A stretch of DNA of 64,000 nucleotides, from positions 4,970,001-5,034,000 of the forward strand of contig NZ_CP045496.1 in assembly GCF_015500075.1 (NCBI RefSeq), in the 5' to 3' direction. Position numbers and translations under genes: made by a program. This document shows, one piece after another, positions 1 through 10,515 of this stretch (position 1 is the first letter of the stretch; each line of letters opens with the position of its first letter). The notes under the pieces are model-generated. The model had not been told where the DNA came from. It saw only the letters and a program-made list of their open reading frames with translations, and ran no database searches. This stretch comes from Mesorhizobium sp. INR15 (GTDB lineage: Bacteria; Pseudomonadota; Alphaproteobacteria; Rhizobiales; Rhizobiaceae).

Positions 1-164
1 CTCTCCTTCTCGAACAGCTCCAGCGTCTTGATGACGGCCAGCGTATCCATGCCGACAGCCATGTGCTCGCCATGGTATTCCAGCACGCCGAGCGGCAGGA
101 CGATCGGCCAGTTCTCAGCGATCGCCTTGCGAATCTGGTGCGGCAGCATGAGTTCGTAGCGCAT
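1..164 (-). CDS. creatininase family protein, N-terminal part (cut by window edge)
   Basis: The minus-strand frame starts at the ATG at 164-162 and runs off the left edge, so only about 54 residues are visible. They begin MRYELMLPHQ and contain LGVLEYHGEHM followed by GMDT. The E-x-x-x-E/H and downstream Asp pattern is the metal-binding start of the creatininase (creatinine amidohydrolase) family, which hydrolyses cyclic or linear amides using two metal ions. It lies 6 bp after the stop of the SIS-domain gene on the same strand, so the two are probably co-transcribed, perhaps in catabolism of a sugar derivative or amide. Substrate cannot be deduced from this fragment. Confidence 0.75.
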   Translation of the reverse strand, partial: MRYELMLPHQIRKAIAENWPIVLPLGVLEYHGEHMAVGMDTLAVIKTLELFEKE

Positions 165-170
165 GGGCGT

Positions 171-743
171 CTATTCCATGTTGGTGTGACGGGCGCGCAT
201 GGCTTCGGGCGAGGCTCCGGTCAGGGACTTGAGCTTCAGCACCATCACCTCGAAGAGCAGGAACAATGCGCCTTCGAACACCGAACCCATAGGCAATACG
301 GAAGTCCGCTGCGAACCCTGATCGTCGGCCATGGTCTGCGCTGGAATGAGCAGCGTGAAATCAGCGAGTCTTGCCGCACTGGCCCCAGCTTGGGCAGTCA
401 GCAGGAGGCTCGCGGCGCCAGCGTCGCGCGCGACCTGCATCAGGGTCAGCACGGTCGAGGTTTCACCCGGGCCGGAACTGACCAGGAAGACGTCGCCGGG
501 TCCCAGCGGCGGCGTTGTCATGTCGCCGACCATCGAGACCGGCAGGCCAAGATGGTAGAGACGCATGGCGAAACCCTTGACCTGCAAGGCCTCACGGCCG
601 CAGCCATAGGCTACGATCTGCTTCGCGCCGGCCAGCATGGCACAGGCGGCATCGATGCCGCCGTCGTCTATTCCGGCCAGGACGGAACCAAGCTCACCCA
701 GAGCGATCGTAAACAGGTTGTCGTCGGTATTGCTCGCGCGCAA
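171..743 (-). CDS. SIS-domain sugar isomerase (6-phospho-3-hexuloisomerase-like)
   Basis: A 190-residue SIS (sugar isomerase) domain protein, close in length to HxlB-type 6-phospho-3-hexuloisomerases. Hallmarks are AKQIVAYGCGREALQVKGFAMRL-type sequence near residue 40 (phosphosugar pocket; key GxGR) and FLVSSGPGETSTV near residue 85. The given start is TTG at 743-741. A stop lies in frame at 785-783 with no ATG between. An ATG at 807-805 opens another frame (MNEIKLFV) that runs into this gene's frame if one base is removed near 784, so the natural N-terminus may be about 20 residues longer and frameshifted here. It is followed closely by the creatininase-family gene. The exact sugar phosphate is unknown. 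Confidence 0.7.
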   Translation of the reverse strand: MRASNTDDNLFTIALGELGSVLAGIDDGGIDAACAMLAGAKQIVAYGCGREALQVKGFAMRLYHLGLPVSMVGDMTTPPLGPGDVFLVSSGPGETSTVLTLMQVARDAGAASLLLTAQAGASAARLADFTLLIPAQTMADDQGSQRTSVLPMGSVFEGALFLLFEVMVLKLKSLTGASPEAMRARHTNME

Positions 744-909
744 AACAGCCTCGAACTCTTCCGGAGATTGTCGCTCGTGGTTTCACGAACAGCTTGATTT
801 CGTTCATGCTACCACCGTGAAAATCCGTGTCCAACGCTCCGCGGTGCTTTTGCAGGGCCACGGGCATGATAGTGTCATGTCAGACAAATCAGCCAGGAAA
901 CAGCAGGAC

Positions 910-1932
910 ATGAAGACACGGCATTTCGACCGCATCGGCAATGGTGGCATCACCTTTACCGAGCTCGGCTTCGGCACCGCGCCACTCGGCAATCTTTACC
1001 GTGCTCTTTCAGACGAGGACGCCAATGCCACCCTGGAGGCCGCATGGCGGACCGGCTGCCGTTACTTCGACACCGCGCCGCTCTACGGCCTTGGCCTGTC
1101 CGAGACACGGCTCAACCCGTTCCTGAGGTCCAAGCAGCGCGATGAGTATGTGCTGTCGAGCAAGGTCGGTCGCCTCATGCGCGCCTGCGCGCCGGATCAG
1201 CGCACAGGCATCGGCAAGTTCTTCGACACGCCGTCACGGCAGGAGGTTTTCGACTACAGCTATGATGGCGTCATGCGCTCCTTTGAAGCCTCGCTGGAGC
1301 GCCTTGGCGTCGACCGCATCGATATCCTCTACGTGCATGACGTCGACATCTTCACCCATGGCAGCAAGGAGGCCTCCGACCAGCGCATCGAGGAATTCAT
1401 GCGCTCCGGTTACTACGGGCTTCTGGCGCTGCGCGATCAGGGCGTCATCAAGGCTTTTGGCGGTGGCATCAACGAATGGCAGGTTGCCCAGACCCTCGCC
1501 GAGCGCGGCGATTTCGATCTGTTCCTGCTTGCCGGCCGCTATACGTTGCTGGAACAGGAGGCGCTTGCTACCTTCCTGCCGCTCTGCCAGGCACGTGGCA
1601 TCGGCATCACTCTCGGCGGCCCCTACAATTCCGGGATCCTAGCCAGCGGGCCGAAGCCAGGGGCATACTACAACTATTCCGAAGCCCCCAAGGAAATCCT
1701 CGACCGCGTCGCACGCATCGAGGCGGTCTGCGCACGCCATGGCGTGCGGTTGATCGAGGCCGCCCTGCAGTTTCCACTGCTGCATCCCTCGGTCGTCTCG
1801 GTGATCCCCGGTGGCCAGCGGCCAGGCGAGGTGGAAAGCAACCGGTCGCTGCTCGACACCAACCTGCCCGCAGCGCTCTGGGCCGACCTGAAGACGGAAG
1901 GGCTGATGCGCGCTGATGCGCCGACGGCCTGA
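910..1932 (+). CDS. aldo/keto reductase, L-fucose/pyridoxal dehydrogenase-like
   Basis: A 340-residue aldo/keto reductase, the usual length for the D-threo-aldose 1-dehydrogenase / pyridoxal 4-dehydrogenase subgroup. The catalytic tetrad is visible: Asp in RYFDTAPLYG with Tyr two to three residues on, Lys in VLSSKVGR and His in LYVHDVD. It probably oxidises or reduces an aldose or aldehyde with NAD(P). I chose ATG 910 because AGCAGGA lies just upstream and family members start near KTRxFDRIG; an in-frame ATG at 877 would add 11 residues. It is divergent from the SIS/creatininase pair, suggesting a shared catabolic role. Terminates into the hairpin at 1959-1986. Confidence 0.85.
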   Translation: MKTRHFDRIGNGGITFTELGFGTAPLGNLYRALSDEDANATLEAAWRTGCRYFDTAPLYGLGLSETRLNPFLRSKQRDEYVLSSKVGRLMRACAPDQRTGIGKFFDTPSRQEVFDYSYDGVMRSFEASLERLGVDRIDILYVHDVDIFTHGSKEASDQRIEEFMRSGYYGLLALRDQGVIKAFGGGINEWQVAQTLAERGDFDLFLLAGRYTLLEQEALATFLPLCQARGIGITLGGPYNSGILASGPKPGAYYNYSEAPKEILDRVARIEAVCARHGVRLIEAALQFPLLHPSVVSVIPGGQRPGEVESNRSLLDTNLPAALWADLKTEGLMRADAPTA

Positions 1933-1958
1933 TCCGGAGCAGCTGAAAAATGTGCAAA

Positions 1959-1986
1959 AGAAAAGCCGGGCAAGCCCGGCTTTTCT
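1959..1986. terminator. bidirectional intrinsic terminator
   Basis: The inverted repeat AGAAAAGCCGGG-CAAG-CCCGGCTTTTCT has a strong GC stem flanked by A-tract and T-tract. It sits between the convergent aldo/keto reductase and HU genes and can serve both. Confidence 0.85.
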
Positions 1987-2007
1987 GGTCTCTGAAAGGA
2001 ACTGGTC

Positions 2008-2280
2008 TTAGTTGACCGCGTCCTTGAGGCCCTTGCCAGCCGAGAACTTCGGCACGGTGCGGGCCGGGATCTTCACTTCCGCACCGGTCTGCGGGTTGCG
2101 GCCAGTCGATGCCGCACGCTTTGAAACGCTGAAATTTCCGAAGCCGACAAGCCGGACATCGCCGCCCTTTTTCAGTTCGCCGGTGATGACGGAAAATACC
2201 GCATCCACAGCCGACTGCGCGTCACCCTTCGAAATGCTCGCGGCGTCGGCGACAGCGGACACCAGTTCGTTCTTGTTCAT
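2008..2280 (-). CDS. hupB: HU-family DNA-binding protein
   Basis: A 90-residue nucleoid protein that binds and bends DNA as a dimer. It has the standard HU layout: helical N-terminus MNKNELVSAVADAASIS, the VGFGNFSV strand at about 46-53 and the DNA-binding arm with GRNPQTGAEVKIPA at about 61-74. Length and motifs are canonical. It follows lon on the same strand, the usual alphaproteobacterial order clpP-clpX-lon-HU. Two hairpins between lon and this gene suggest it has its own promoter in 2281-2390. Confidence 0.95.
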   Translation of the reverse strand: MNKNELVSAVADAASISKGDAQSAVDAVFSVITGELKKGGDVRLVGFGNFSVSKRAASTGRNPQTGAEVKIPARTVPKFSAGKGLKDAVN

Positions 2281-2390
2281 AAAAATTCCCTTCCATGAGA
2301 AAACCGGAACTCAACGACTCATCCGGCAGGAAACGGACTTTAGAAAGAAGCGTTCCGTCAACCAAGTCGAAAAGCTTAGAAAAAAGCGAA

Positions 2391-2415
2391 AAAAGCCCGG
2401 AAATCCGGGGTTTTT
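2391..2415 (-). terminator. distal terminator of lon
   Basis: AAAAGCCCGG-AAAT-CCGGGGTTTT forms a GC hairpin. On the minus strand it is followed by a T-run, placing it as the second of two tandem terminators after lon. Confidence 0.65.
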
Positions 2416-2420
2416 CACAT

Positions 2421-2446
2421 GAAAAAGCCGGGCGCGAAGCCCGGCT
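2421..2446 (-). terminator. proximal terminator of lon
   Basis: AGCCGGGC-GCGAA-GCCCGGCT is a perfect 8-bp stem. On the minus strand it is followed by TTTTTC, a canonical intrinsic terminator 32 bp after the lon stop. Confidence 0.85.
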
Positions 2447-2477
2447 CTCTCTTTGTGCATTGCACTATTAGAAAATA

Positions 2478-4889
<2,412 letters not shown>

Positions 4890-5130
4890 TGTCGAACCTT
4901 TCATATCGCGGCCACCAATCGGCCAACCGCGAATCTTATATTAACGACCGGGGATCGTTCCGCCTACCACCGTTTGTGACGGGAGTTTTACAGCACAGAA
5001 ACCGGGCACCTCGGCCTTCTTTGGTTAGTTGGATGCACGATCCACAAAGATCAAGAGGCGAGTACAAATCCGCCCCTCCAACTTGTCTCGACGAGGCAGA
5101 TTCGCCACAGCGAAAGGGGACGCCACAGCA

Positions 5131-5154
5131 AAACGGCGCCTTGCGGCGCCGTTT
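5131..5154 (-). terminator. terminator of clpX
   Basis: AAACGGCGCC-TTGC-GGCGCCGTTT is a perfect 10-bp stem, 24 bp past the clpX stop, followed on the minus strand by TTTGCTG. The remaining interval up to lon (4890-5130) holds no gene and presumably the lon promoter. Confidence 0.8.
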
Positions 5155-5177
5155 CATAATTCTGCTGCGGGCTCATG

Positions 5178-6452
5178 TCAGGCGCTGACATTGCCCTTCT
5201 TTTCCTTCTGCTCGGAATAGATGTAGAGCGGCCGGGCACTGCCGGTCACCACTTCCTCCGAAATCACCACTTCGCGCACACCTTCGAGCGCCGGCAGTTC
5301 GAACATCGTGTCGAGCAGGATCGCTTCCATGATCGAGCGCAGGCCGCGCGCGCCGGTCTTGCGTTCGATGGCGCGCTTGGCGATCGCCGACAATGCGTTC
5401 TCGTGGAACGTCAGGTCGACATTCTCCATCTCGAACAGCCGCTGGTACTGCTTGACCAGAGCGTTCTTCGGCTCGGTCAGGATCTGGATCAGCGCCGGCT
5501 CGTCAAGGTCTTCCAAGGTCGCCAGGACCGGCAAGCGGCCGACGAATTCGGGAATGAGACCGAATTTCAGCAAATCTTCCGGCTCGACAAGCCGGAACAC
5601 ATCGCCGGTACGGCGATCCTCAGGTGAAGCAACGATGGCGCCGAAACCGATCGAGGTCTTTCTGCCGCGATCCGAGATGATCTTGTCCAGGCCAGCGAAG
5701 GCGCCGCCGCAGATGAACAGGATGTTGGCGGTGTCGACCTGCAGGAATTCCTGCTGCGGATGCTTGCGGCCACCCTGCGGCGGCACGGAGGCAACCGTGC
5801 CTTCCATGATCTTCAGCAGCGCCTGCTGCACGCCCTCGCCCGACACGTCGCGGGTGATCGAGGGATTGTCGGACTTGCGCGAAATCTTGTCGATTTCGTC
5901 GATATAGACGATGCCGCGCTGGGCGCGTTCGACATTGTAGTCGGCCGACTGCAGAAGCTTCAGGATGATGTTTTCGACGTCCTCGCCGACATAGCCGGCT
6001 TCGGTGAGCGTCGTGGCATCGGCCATGGTGAAAGGCACGTCGATGATGCGGGCCAGCGTCTGCGCAAGCAGCGTCTTGCCGCAACCGGTCGGGCCGATCA
6101 GCAGGATGTTGGACTTCGCCAATTCGACGTCGTTGTTCTTGCCGGCATGCGCCAGGCGTTTGTAGTGATTGTGCACGGCCACCGACAGCACGCGCTTGGC
6201 GTAGGGCTGGCCGATGACGTAATCGTCGAGAACCTTGAGGATCTCCTGCGGTGTCGGCACGCCTTCGCGCGACTTCACCATCGAGGTCTTGTTCTCCTCG
6301 CGGATGATGTCCATGCACAGCTCGACGCATTCGTCGCAGATGAACACCGTTGGACCGGCGATCAGCTTGCGCACCTCGTGCTGGCTTTTGCCGCAAAACG
6401 AGCAATAAAGCGTGTTCTTGGAATCACCGCTGTTGTTGCCGACCTTGCTCAT
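5178..6452 (-). CDS. clpX: ATP-dependent Clp protease ATP-binding subunit ClpX
   Basis: A 424-residue AAA+ unfoldase that feeds substrates to ClpP. The N-terminal C4 zinc domain is visible (LYCSFCGKS then [10 protein letters not shown]), then Walker A GPTGCGKT near residue 118, Walker [10 protein letters not shown] near 180 and the RKTSIGFGA loop region. The start at 6452 gives MSKVGN and places AAAGGA at good spacing; an in-frame ATG at 6458 is only 1 nt from that site. It lies 295 bp downstream of clpP on the same strand; that gap (6453-6747) shows no gene and may contain a clpX promoter. A strong terminator follows. Confidence 0.97.
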   Translation of the reverse strand: MSKVGNNSGDSKNTLYCSFCGKSQHEVRKLIAGPTVFICDECVELCMDIIREENKTSMVKSREGVPTPQEILKVLDDYVIGQPYAKRVLSVAVHNHYKRLAHAGKNNDVELAKSNILLIGPTGCGKTLLAQTLARIIDVPFTMADATTLTEAGYVGEDVENIILKLLQSADYNVERAQRGIVYIDEIDKISRKSDNPSITRDVSGEGVQQALLKIMEGTVASVPPQGGRKHPQQEFLQVDTANILFICGGAFAGLDKIISDRGRKTSIGFGAIVASPEDRRTGDVFRLVEPEDLLKFGLIPEFVGRLPVLATLEDLDEPALIQILTEPKNALVKQYQRLFEMENVDLTFHENALSAIAKRAIERKTGARGLRSIMEAILLDTMFELPALEGVREVVISEEVVTGSARPLYIYSEQKEKKGNVSA

Positions 6453-6747
6453 TTTCATGTCCTTTCATGGCCGCCCGCCGATGGTCTGGCTGAAAGGGCG
6501 CATATTCTATCTATCGCGGGAATCCGCCGCCGCCAGTGTCCCGGCTCCCGCAACGCATTCCGTACGAAACACAAATCAGAAAACGTGGCAATGATTCGCG
6601 ACGACCCCGCATAAAGCTAAGCCGCCGAAACTCAACATAGCCTTAACGTAGGCAATCCTATCCGCCGAGGGAACAGCCAATTGTGGCCGAAATGCCGCAA
6701 GCAGCGCCAAAAGCGCGTGATCCCGCCATCCAACCGCCAACAGGCCT

Positions 6748-7377
6748 TTATGCCACAGCGCCTTCGGCCGGCTCGCGCGACGAAATCACCTTGTCGATGA
6801 GGCCGAAATCCTTGGCTTCGTCGGCGGTCATGAAATGGTCGCGGTCGAGGGTCTTTTCGATTTCCTCGTAGGTCTTGCCGGTGTGCTTGACATAGACCTC
6901 GTTGAGGCGGCGCTTCAGCTTGACGATATCCATGGCGTGGCGCTCGATGTCGGAAGCCTGGCCCTGGAAGCCGCCGGAGGGCTGGTGAACCATGATGCGG
7001 GCGTTTGGCGTGGCGAAGCGCATGTCCTTGTGGCCAGCGGTCAACAGCAGCGACCCCATCGAAGCAGCCTGGCCGATGCACAGCGTCGACACCGCCGGCT
7101 TGATGAACTGCATGGTGTCGTAGATCGCCATGCCTGATGTGACCACGCCGCCTGGCGAGTTGATGTAGAGGTTGATTTCCTTTTTCGGATTCTCCGCCTC
7201 GAGGAACAGGAGCTGCGCGCAGACCAGCGTCGCCATGCCATCCTCGACCGGGCCGGTGATGAAAATGATGCGCTCTTTCAAGAGCCGCGAGAAAATGTCG
7301 TAGGCCCGCTCACCGCGATTGGTCTGTTCGACCACCATCGGAACGAGGTTCATGTAGGTTTCGACGGGGTTCTTCAT
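6748..7377 (-). CDS. clpP: ATP-dependent Clp protease proteolytic subunit ClpP
   Basis: A 209-residue serine peptidase forming the tetradecameric proteolytic barrel used by ClpX and ClpA. The catalytic triad is complete: Ser106 in GQAASMGS, His131 in IMVHQPSGG and Asp180 in LDRDHF, with the family spacing. The oligomer and oxyanion region [12 protein letters not shown] is intact. First gene of the clpP-clpX-lon-HU series, all on the minus strand. The C-terminal extension EPAEGAVA is typical of rhizobial ClpP. Confidence 0.97.
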   Translation of the reverse strand: MKNPVETYMNLVPMVVEQTNRGERAYDIFSRLLKERIIFITGPVEDGMATLVCAQLLFLEAENPKKEINLYINSPGGVVTSGMAIYDTMQFIKPAVSTLCIGQAASMGSLLLTAGHKDMRFATPNARIMVHQPSGGFQGQASDIERHAMDIVKLKRRLNEVYVKHTGKTYEEIEKTLDRDHFMTADEAKDFGLIDKVISSREPAEGAVA

Positions 7378-7703
7378 GGACTATCCCTTTTTGAAGGTGG
7401 GATTCCGGCGCCGGGCGATGGGAGCAATTCGGGCAGAATCGGTTCTGGATCGTTGCGATGTAAATAGGATGCCGGCTCACCCTTGCGCAAGGCCGACCCT
7501 CCTAGCCATTCGGTTAAGTCGAATCAGGGTTACGCACAAGGCCTCCGAGCGATGCCGCTCCCCACGCCGGACGTGGCCGCCGCCGTGTAGGAATTTCTTA
7601 ACCGCATCGCTTAACGAAATGCGGCGAATCTGCTTCCCCCCGACGCCCCGTCCCCTACAATCCAACGTTGAACACTCATTATGCCGTCAACAGGGGGAGT
7701 GCC
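7378..7703. other. divergent intergenic region clpP / exported protein
   Basis: 326 bp between the divergent clpP and the exported repeat protein. It must carry both promoters, but I see no convincing -35/-10 pair, RNA gene or long repeat. AGGGGGA at 7692-7698 is the ribosome site of the rightward gene. Confidence 0.5.
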
Positions 7704-8291
7704 ATGTTCAGGAAAACCGCGTCCTTCGTCACCACCGGACTGATTGTGCTCGGTTCGGTTTCCCAGACCTCGGCAGGCGACCGCGCCGTCGAGTGCTACG
7801 AACCGGTCAACACACCCGCCGTCTACGACACGGTCTACGAAAACGTGCTGGTCAGCCCGGCGGGCCATCAGGTCGACTATGTTCCCGCCATCTATGGAAC
7901 GCGCGAACGCGTGGTGATGACCGTGCCGGCCCAGGTGACCTATGACGTGGTGCCAGCCATCACCCGCACCGTCTATCATACGGTGAGGATCGATGGCGGC
8001 GGCTATTCCTGGGAATGGCGCGTCATCCATGGCCGCAAGGTGCTGTGCAAGATCTGGCAGAAGGCAAGCTACGAACGCGTCGCCGAGACGGTGGTGATAC
8101 AGCCGGAGCGCACACGCCGCATCGTCACCCCGGCGCAATATGACAAGGTCGCCGAGGAAGTTCTGGTGCAACCGGAGCAGCGGCGCATCATCAACGTGCC
8201 CGCCTCCTACCAGACGGTCGCGCGGCGTGTGCTGGTCTCCGAGGGATCATCCGGCTGGCGACAGGTGCATATTCCCAGGCATTGCGGCTGA
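7704..8291 (+). CDS. exported protein with repeated YxxV/VxVxP motifs, function unknown
   Basis: A 195-residue protein starting at ATG 7704 behind AGGGGGA. Residues 1-25 form a signal peptide (positive start, hydrophobic core, TSAG). The mature part is built of loosely repeated units: YDTVYENVLVSP, RERVVMTVPAQVTYDVVP, YERVAETVVIQPE, YDKVAEEVLVQPE and YQTVARRVLVS, so it reads as a string of similar beta segments. It has few cysteines and no catalytic motif that I can name. It is probably periplasmic or surface-associated. I do not recognise a described family. A hairpin follows the stop. Confidence 0.75.
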   Translation: MFRKTASFVTTGLIVLGSVSQTSAGDRAVECYEPVNTPAVYDTVYENVLVSPAGHQVDYVPAIYGTRERVVMTVPAQVTYDVVPAITRTVYHTVRIDGGGYSWEWRVIHGRKVLCKIWQKASYERVAETVVIQPERTRRIVTPAQYDKVAEEVLVQPEQRRIINVPASYQTVARRVLVSEGSSGWRQVHIPRHCG

Positions 8292-8315
8292 TAGGGGTCA
8301 AAACGCCTTGATAAG

Positions 8316-8344
8316 CATTGGTGCCCCGCTTGAGGGCACCAATG
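8316..8344. terminator. hairpin between convergent genes
   Basis: CATTGGTGCCC-CGCTTGA-GGGCACCAATG is a perfect 11-bp stem between the convergent exported protein and Lnt-like genes. There is no adjacent T-run on either strand, so terminator function is likely but not certain. Confidence 0.6.
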
Positions 8345-8363
8345 GTAGACGCCGACGGGTTTT

Positions 8364-9800
8364 TCAACTCGGTTGGGGACTCCTGCCGTCGACACGCTTT
8401 GTCGAGAGAAATCGAAACCGGCTGACGATCAGGAGCGTCGCGCCGACAACGGTGAGCCAGCCAAAAGCATCGCCAATCCGGGAATACAGCGTTCTGCCTG
8501 CCTGCAATCCGACCGTGGCGTTCATGACCACGGCGCGGTCCGACGAAGTCGGCTGTTCGGCAAGGATCCGGCCATAGGCGTCGCTGACCGTGAGCATTCC
8601 ATTCGCCCCTGCCCGGGCAACAGCAAAGCCGTTCTCCACCCCGCGCATGACGGCCATGCGCGAATGCAGCCGGGCATCGGCGCGAAAATCCCATGCCGGG
8701 ACCAGCAGCAATTCAACGCCCTGGCGGCCGTAGTCTCTGATAAGCGCAGGGAAATCCATGTCCTTGCAGATGGCAACGCCAATGTTCCCGGCGACGAGAC
8801 TATCGGCGCCGGTGATAAATTCCCATTCGAGGCCAGGTATCAGCTTGCGTTTGAGATAGCGCCGCGGCGGCTGTGCCGGGCGATAAAGCTCTGCAACATT
8901 GGCATGTTGTCCATCCGCCAGCGTTTCGTTGAGGCCCGAGACAACGGACATGCCATTTCGCTCAGCGGCTTCCCGCACGGACGCGCCAGCATCGCGCCAG
9001 CCGGGTTTCCGGATCACACTTTTCTCAGGCAGGACGACAAAGTCAGGCTTCTTGTCGGCGAACCCGTCGATCAATGCCGCATAGGCCTGTGCATTTTGCA
9101 CCGCCGTTGCTTCGTCCCTGACATCATCGTTTTGCGTGGCATCGATCGCGGCCAAGGCCACAACCATTTCTCGGTCGTAGCCATGCATCAGCCTCGTGGC
9201 GCCAAAGACCACGGCAGCGAGCAAAGGCAGTCCAGCCAGAAGCGCAGTGGACTTCCACGAGCGAGGCGCGATGATGAACAATGCGGCGGCCATCGGAATG
9301 AGCGAACCGATGAAGGTCAACGCGGCCACACCACCAACGCTCGCCGCCTGCATGAGCGGCAGAAAATCGGTCAAGGCATAGCCGAGCGATCCAAAAATGC
9401 CATGCGGCGAGGCAAGGTTGAACAGGAATTCGCTTGCCGTCGAGAAGACGGGATAGGCCAGCAGAGCCAGCCATGGTGCGTCAGGCCGATAGAGCCAGCG
9501 TGTGAGCAGCACAACCGCCATGAACGACAGGGGCAGGAATACAACCCAGAGCAATAGCGCCGCCAGCGGAATGACCGAGATATAGGTGAGGATCAGTCCA
9601 AGCCGGCCGACGGTGCCGGCTACGAACGAAAGTACCGCAACCACCCAGACGCTGCGTGCCGGCAAGGCGTAGACCAACCATGGGATGGGTGCGATCAAGA
9701 CAAGAGGGCCAAATGGGCTGGTATCGCGCGAAGCCCAAAAGAGCACTCCCGTCATCAAGGCTGCGAGGACACCGAGCCAGAGGCGGTCTTTTTCTGTCAT
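8364..9800 (-). CDS. apolipoprotein N-acyltransferase-like membrane protein
   Basis: 478 residues in the Lnt architecture: six or so membrane segments (10-200), a periplasmic carbon-nitrogen hydrolase (nitrilase) domain (about 210-455) and a final membrane segment. The triad expected for the family is present: Glu259 in VLPEKS, Lys319 in KRKLIPGLEWEF and Cys345 in AICKDMD. Lnt adds the third acyl chain to lipoproteins at the periplasmic face of the inner membrane. This copy overlaps the TetR gene by ATGA, and its regulated context suggests a specialised paralogue rather than the housekeeping lnt. Its substrate is not known. Confidence 0.8.
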   Translation of the reverse strand: MTEKDRLWLGVLAALMTGVLFWASRDTSPFGPLVLIAPIPWLVYALPARSVWVVAVLSFVAGTVGRLGLILTYISVIPLAALLLWVVFLPLSFMAVVLLTRWLYRPDAPWLALLAYPVFSTASEFLFNLASPHGIFGSLGYALTDFLPLMQAASVGGVAALTFIGSLIPMAAALFIIAPRSWKSTALLAGLPLLAAVVFGATRLMHGYDREMVVALAAIDATQNDDVRDEATAVQNAQAYAALIDGFADKKPDFVVLPEKSVIRKPGWRDAGASVREAAERNGMSVVSGLNETLADGQHANVAELYRPAQPPRRYLKRKLIPGLEWEFITGADSLVAGNIGVAICKDMDFPALIRDYGRQGVELLLVPAWDFRADARLHSRMAVMRGVENGFAVARAGANGMLTVSDAYGRILAEQPTSSDRAVVMNATVGLQAGRTLYSRIGDAFGWLTVVGATLLIVSRFRFLSTKRVDGRSPQPS

Positions 9801-10393
9801 GTTCTGTTTTCTGGCGCATATCCGCCAGCCTTCAAGCTTTTCAGGATTTGGTCAAAAGAACGGGATGCGAGCGCCAGAAAGGCGTCGCGTTGCATGGCGA
9901 AACGGCCGGAGCGATGCAGCAAAGCGAGCCCGTGAAGCTGTGCCCAGTAAAATAGGGCGAGTTCCAGCGGATTGCCGGCGGCCAGATTGCCTTGCGCCTG
10001 CGCTGCAGCGATGCGCCTCGTCACAATGGAGATGACAGGCGAAAGCCCTGCTTCAAAATCCGCGGGGTAGAGCCTTTCCACCCGGGTCTGCATGACAAAG
10101 CACGCGTCAAACCGGGCCGGGTCGTCGAGCGCGAACTCGATATAGGCTTGCCCTGCCTGGCGCAGCCAATCCACATCCTCGCTCTCATTGATGGCTTCGA
10201 CACGCCGCAACCAGGCCGAGAAGGCTGCTTCACCCACGGCAAACAGTAGCTCTTCCCGGTTGCGGTAGTGGCGATAGATGGCCATCGGCGTGATGCCGGC
10301 AGCGACGGCGACAGCGCGCAAGCTGAAATCCGCGGCGCCGACGCGGACCAGTTCATTCAGCGCGCATTCGAGGATGCGTTGGCCCGAATTCAT
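9797..10393 (-). CDS. TetR/AcrR-family transcriptional regulator
   Basis: 198 residues with an N-terminal TetR helix-turn-helix (about 5-50; LRAVAVAAGITPMAIYRHYRNREEL) and a divergent ligand-binding C-terminal domain. Only 6 bp upstream of its start begins a 39-bp palindrome, the natural candidate for its own operator. Its stop overlaps the start of the Lnt-like gene (ATGA), so regulator and acyltransferase form one autoregulated operon. The inducer is unknown. Confidence 0.88.
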   Translation of the reverse strand: MNSGQRILECALNELVRVGAADFSLRAVAVAAGITPMAIYRHYRNREELLFAVGEAAFSAWLRRVEAINESEDVDWLRQAGQAYIEFALDDPARFDACFVMQTRVERLYPADFEAGLSPVISIVTRRIAAAQAQGNLAAGNPLELALFYWAQLHGLALLHRSGRFAMQRDAFLALASRSFDQILKSLKAGGYAPENRT

Positions 10394-10399
10394 CGTCGC

Positions 10400-10438
10400 T
10401 CCCTTCTGGATGTATACAGTGTATACTTCCAGAAGGGA
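10400..10438. promoter_or_regulatory. 39-bp palindromic operator overlapping the TetR ribosome site
   Basis: Centred on 10419, the arms TCCCTTCTGGA-x-GTATAC and GTATAC-x-TCCAGAAGGGA pair at every position except one (10411/10427). The core GTATACAGTGTATAC is a typical TetR-size operator. The arm nearest the gene contains AAGGGA, which serves as the ribosome binding site for the start at 10393. Repressor binding would block transcription, and the mRNA could fold to hide the site. It ends about 80 bp from the oxidoreductase stop on the other side. Confidence 0.75.
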
Positions 10439-10515
10439 CGAGATTCAAGGGATGCAATTGGGCTTAGAAGGAAACCGGCCGATGCGCGTGCATGACCGGT
10501 TGCGCCGCGCCCAGT

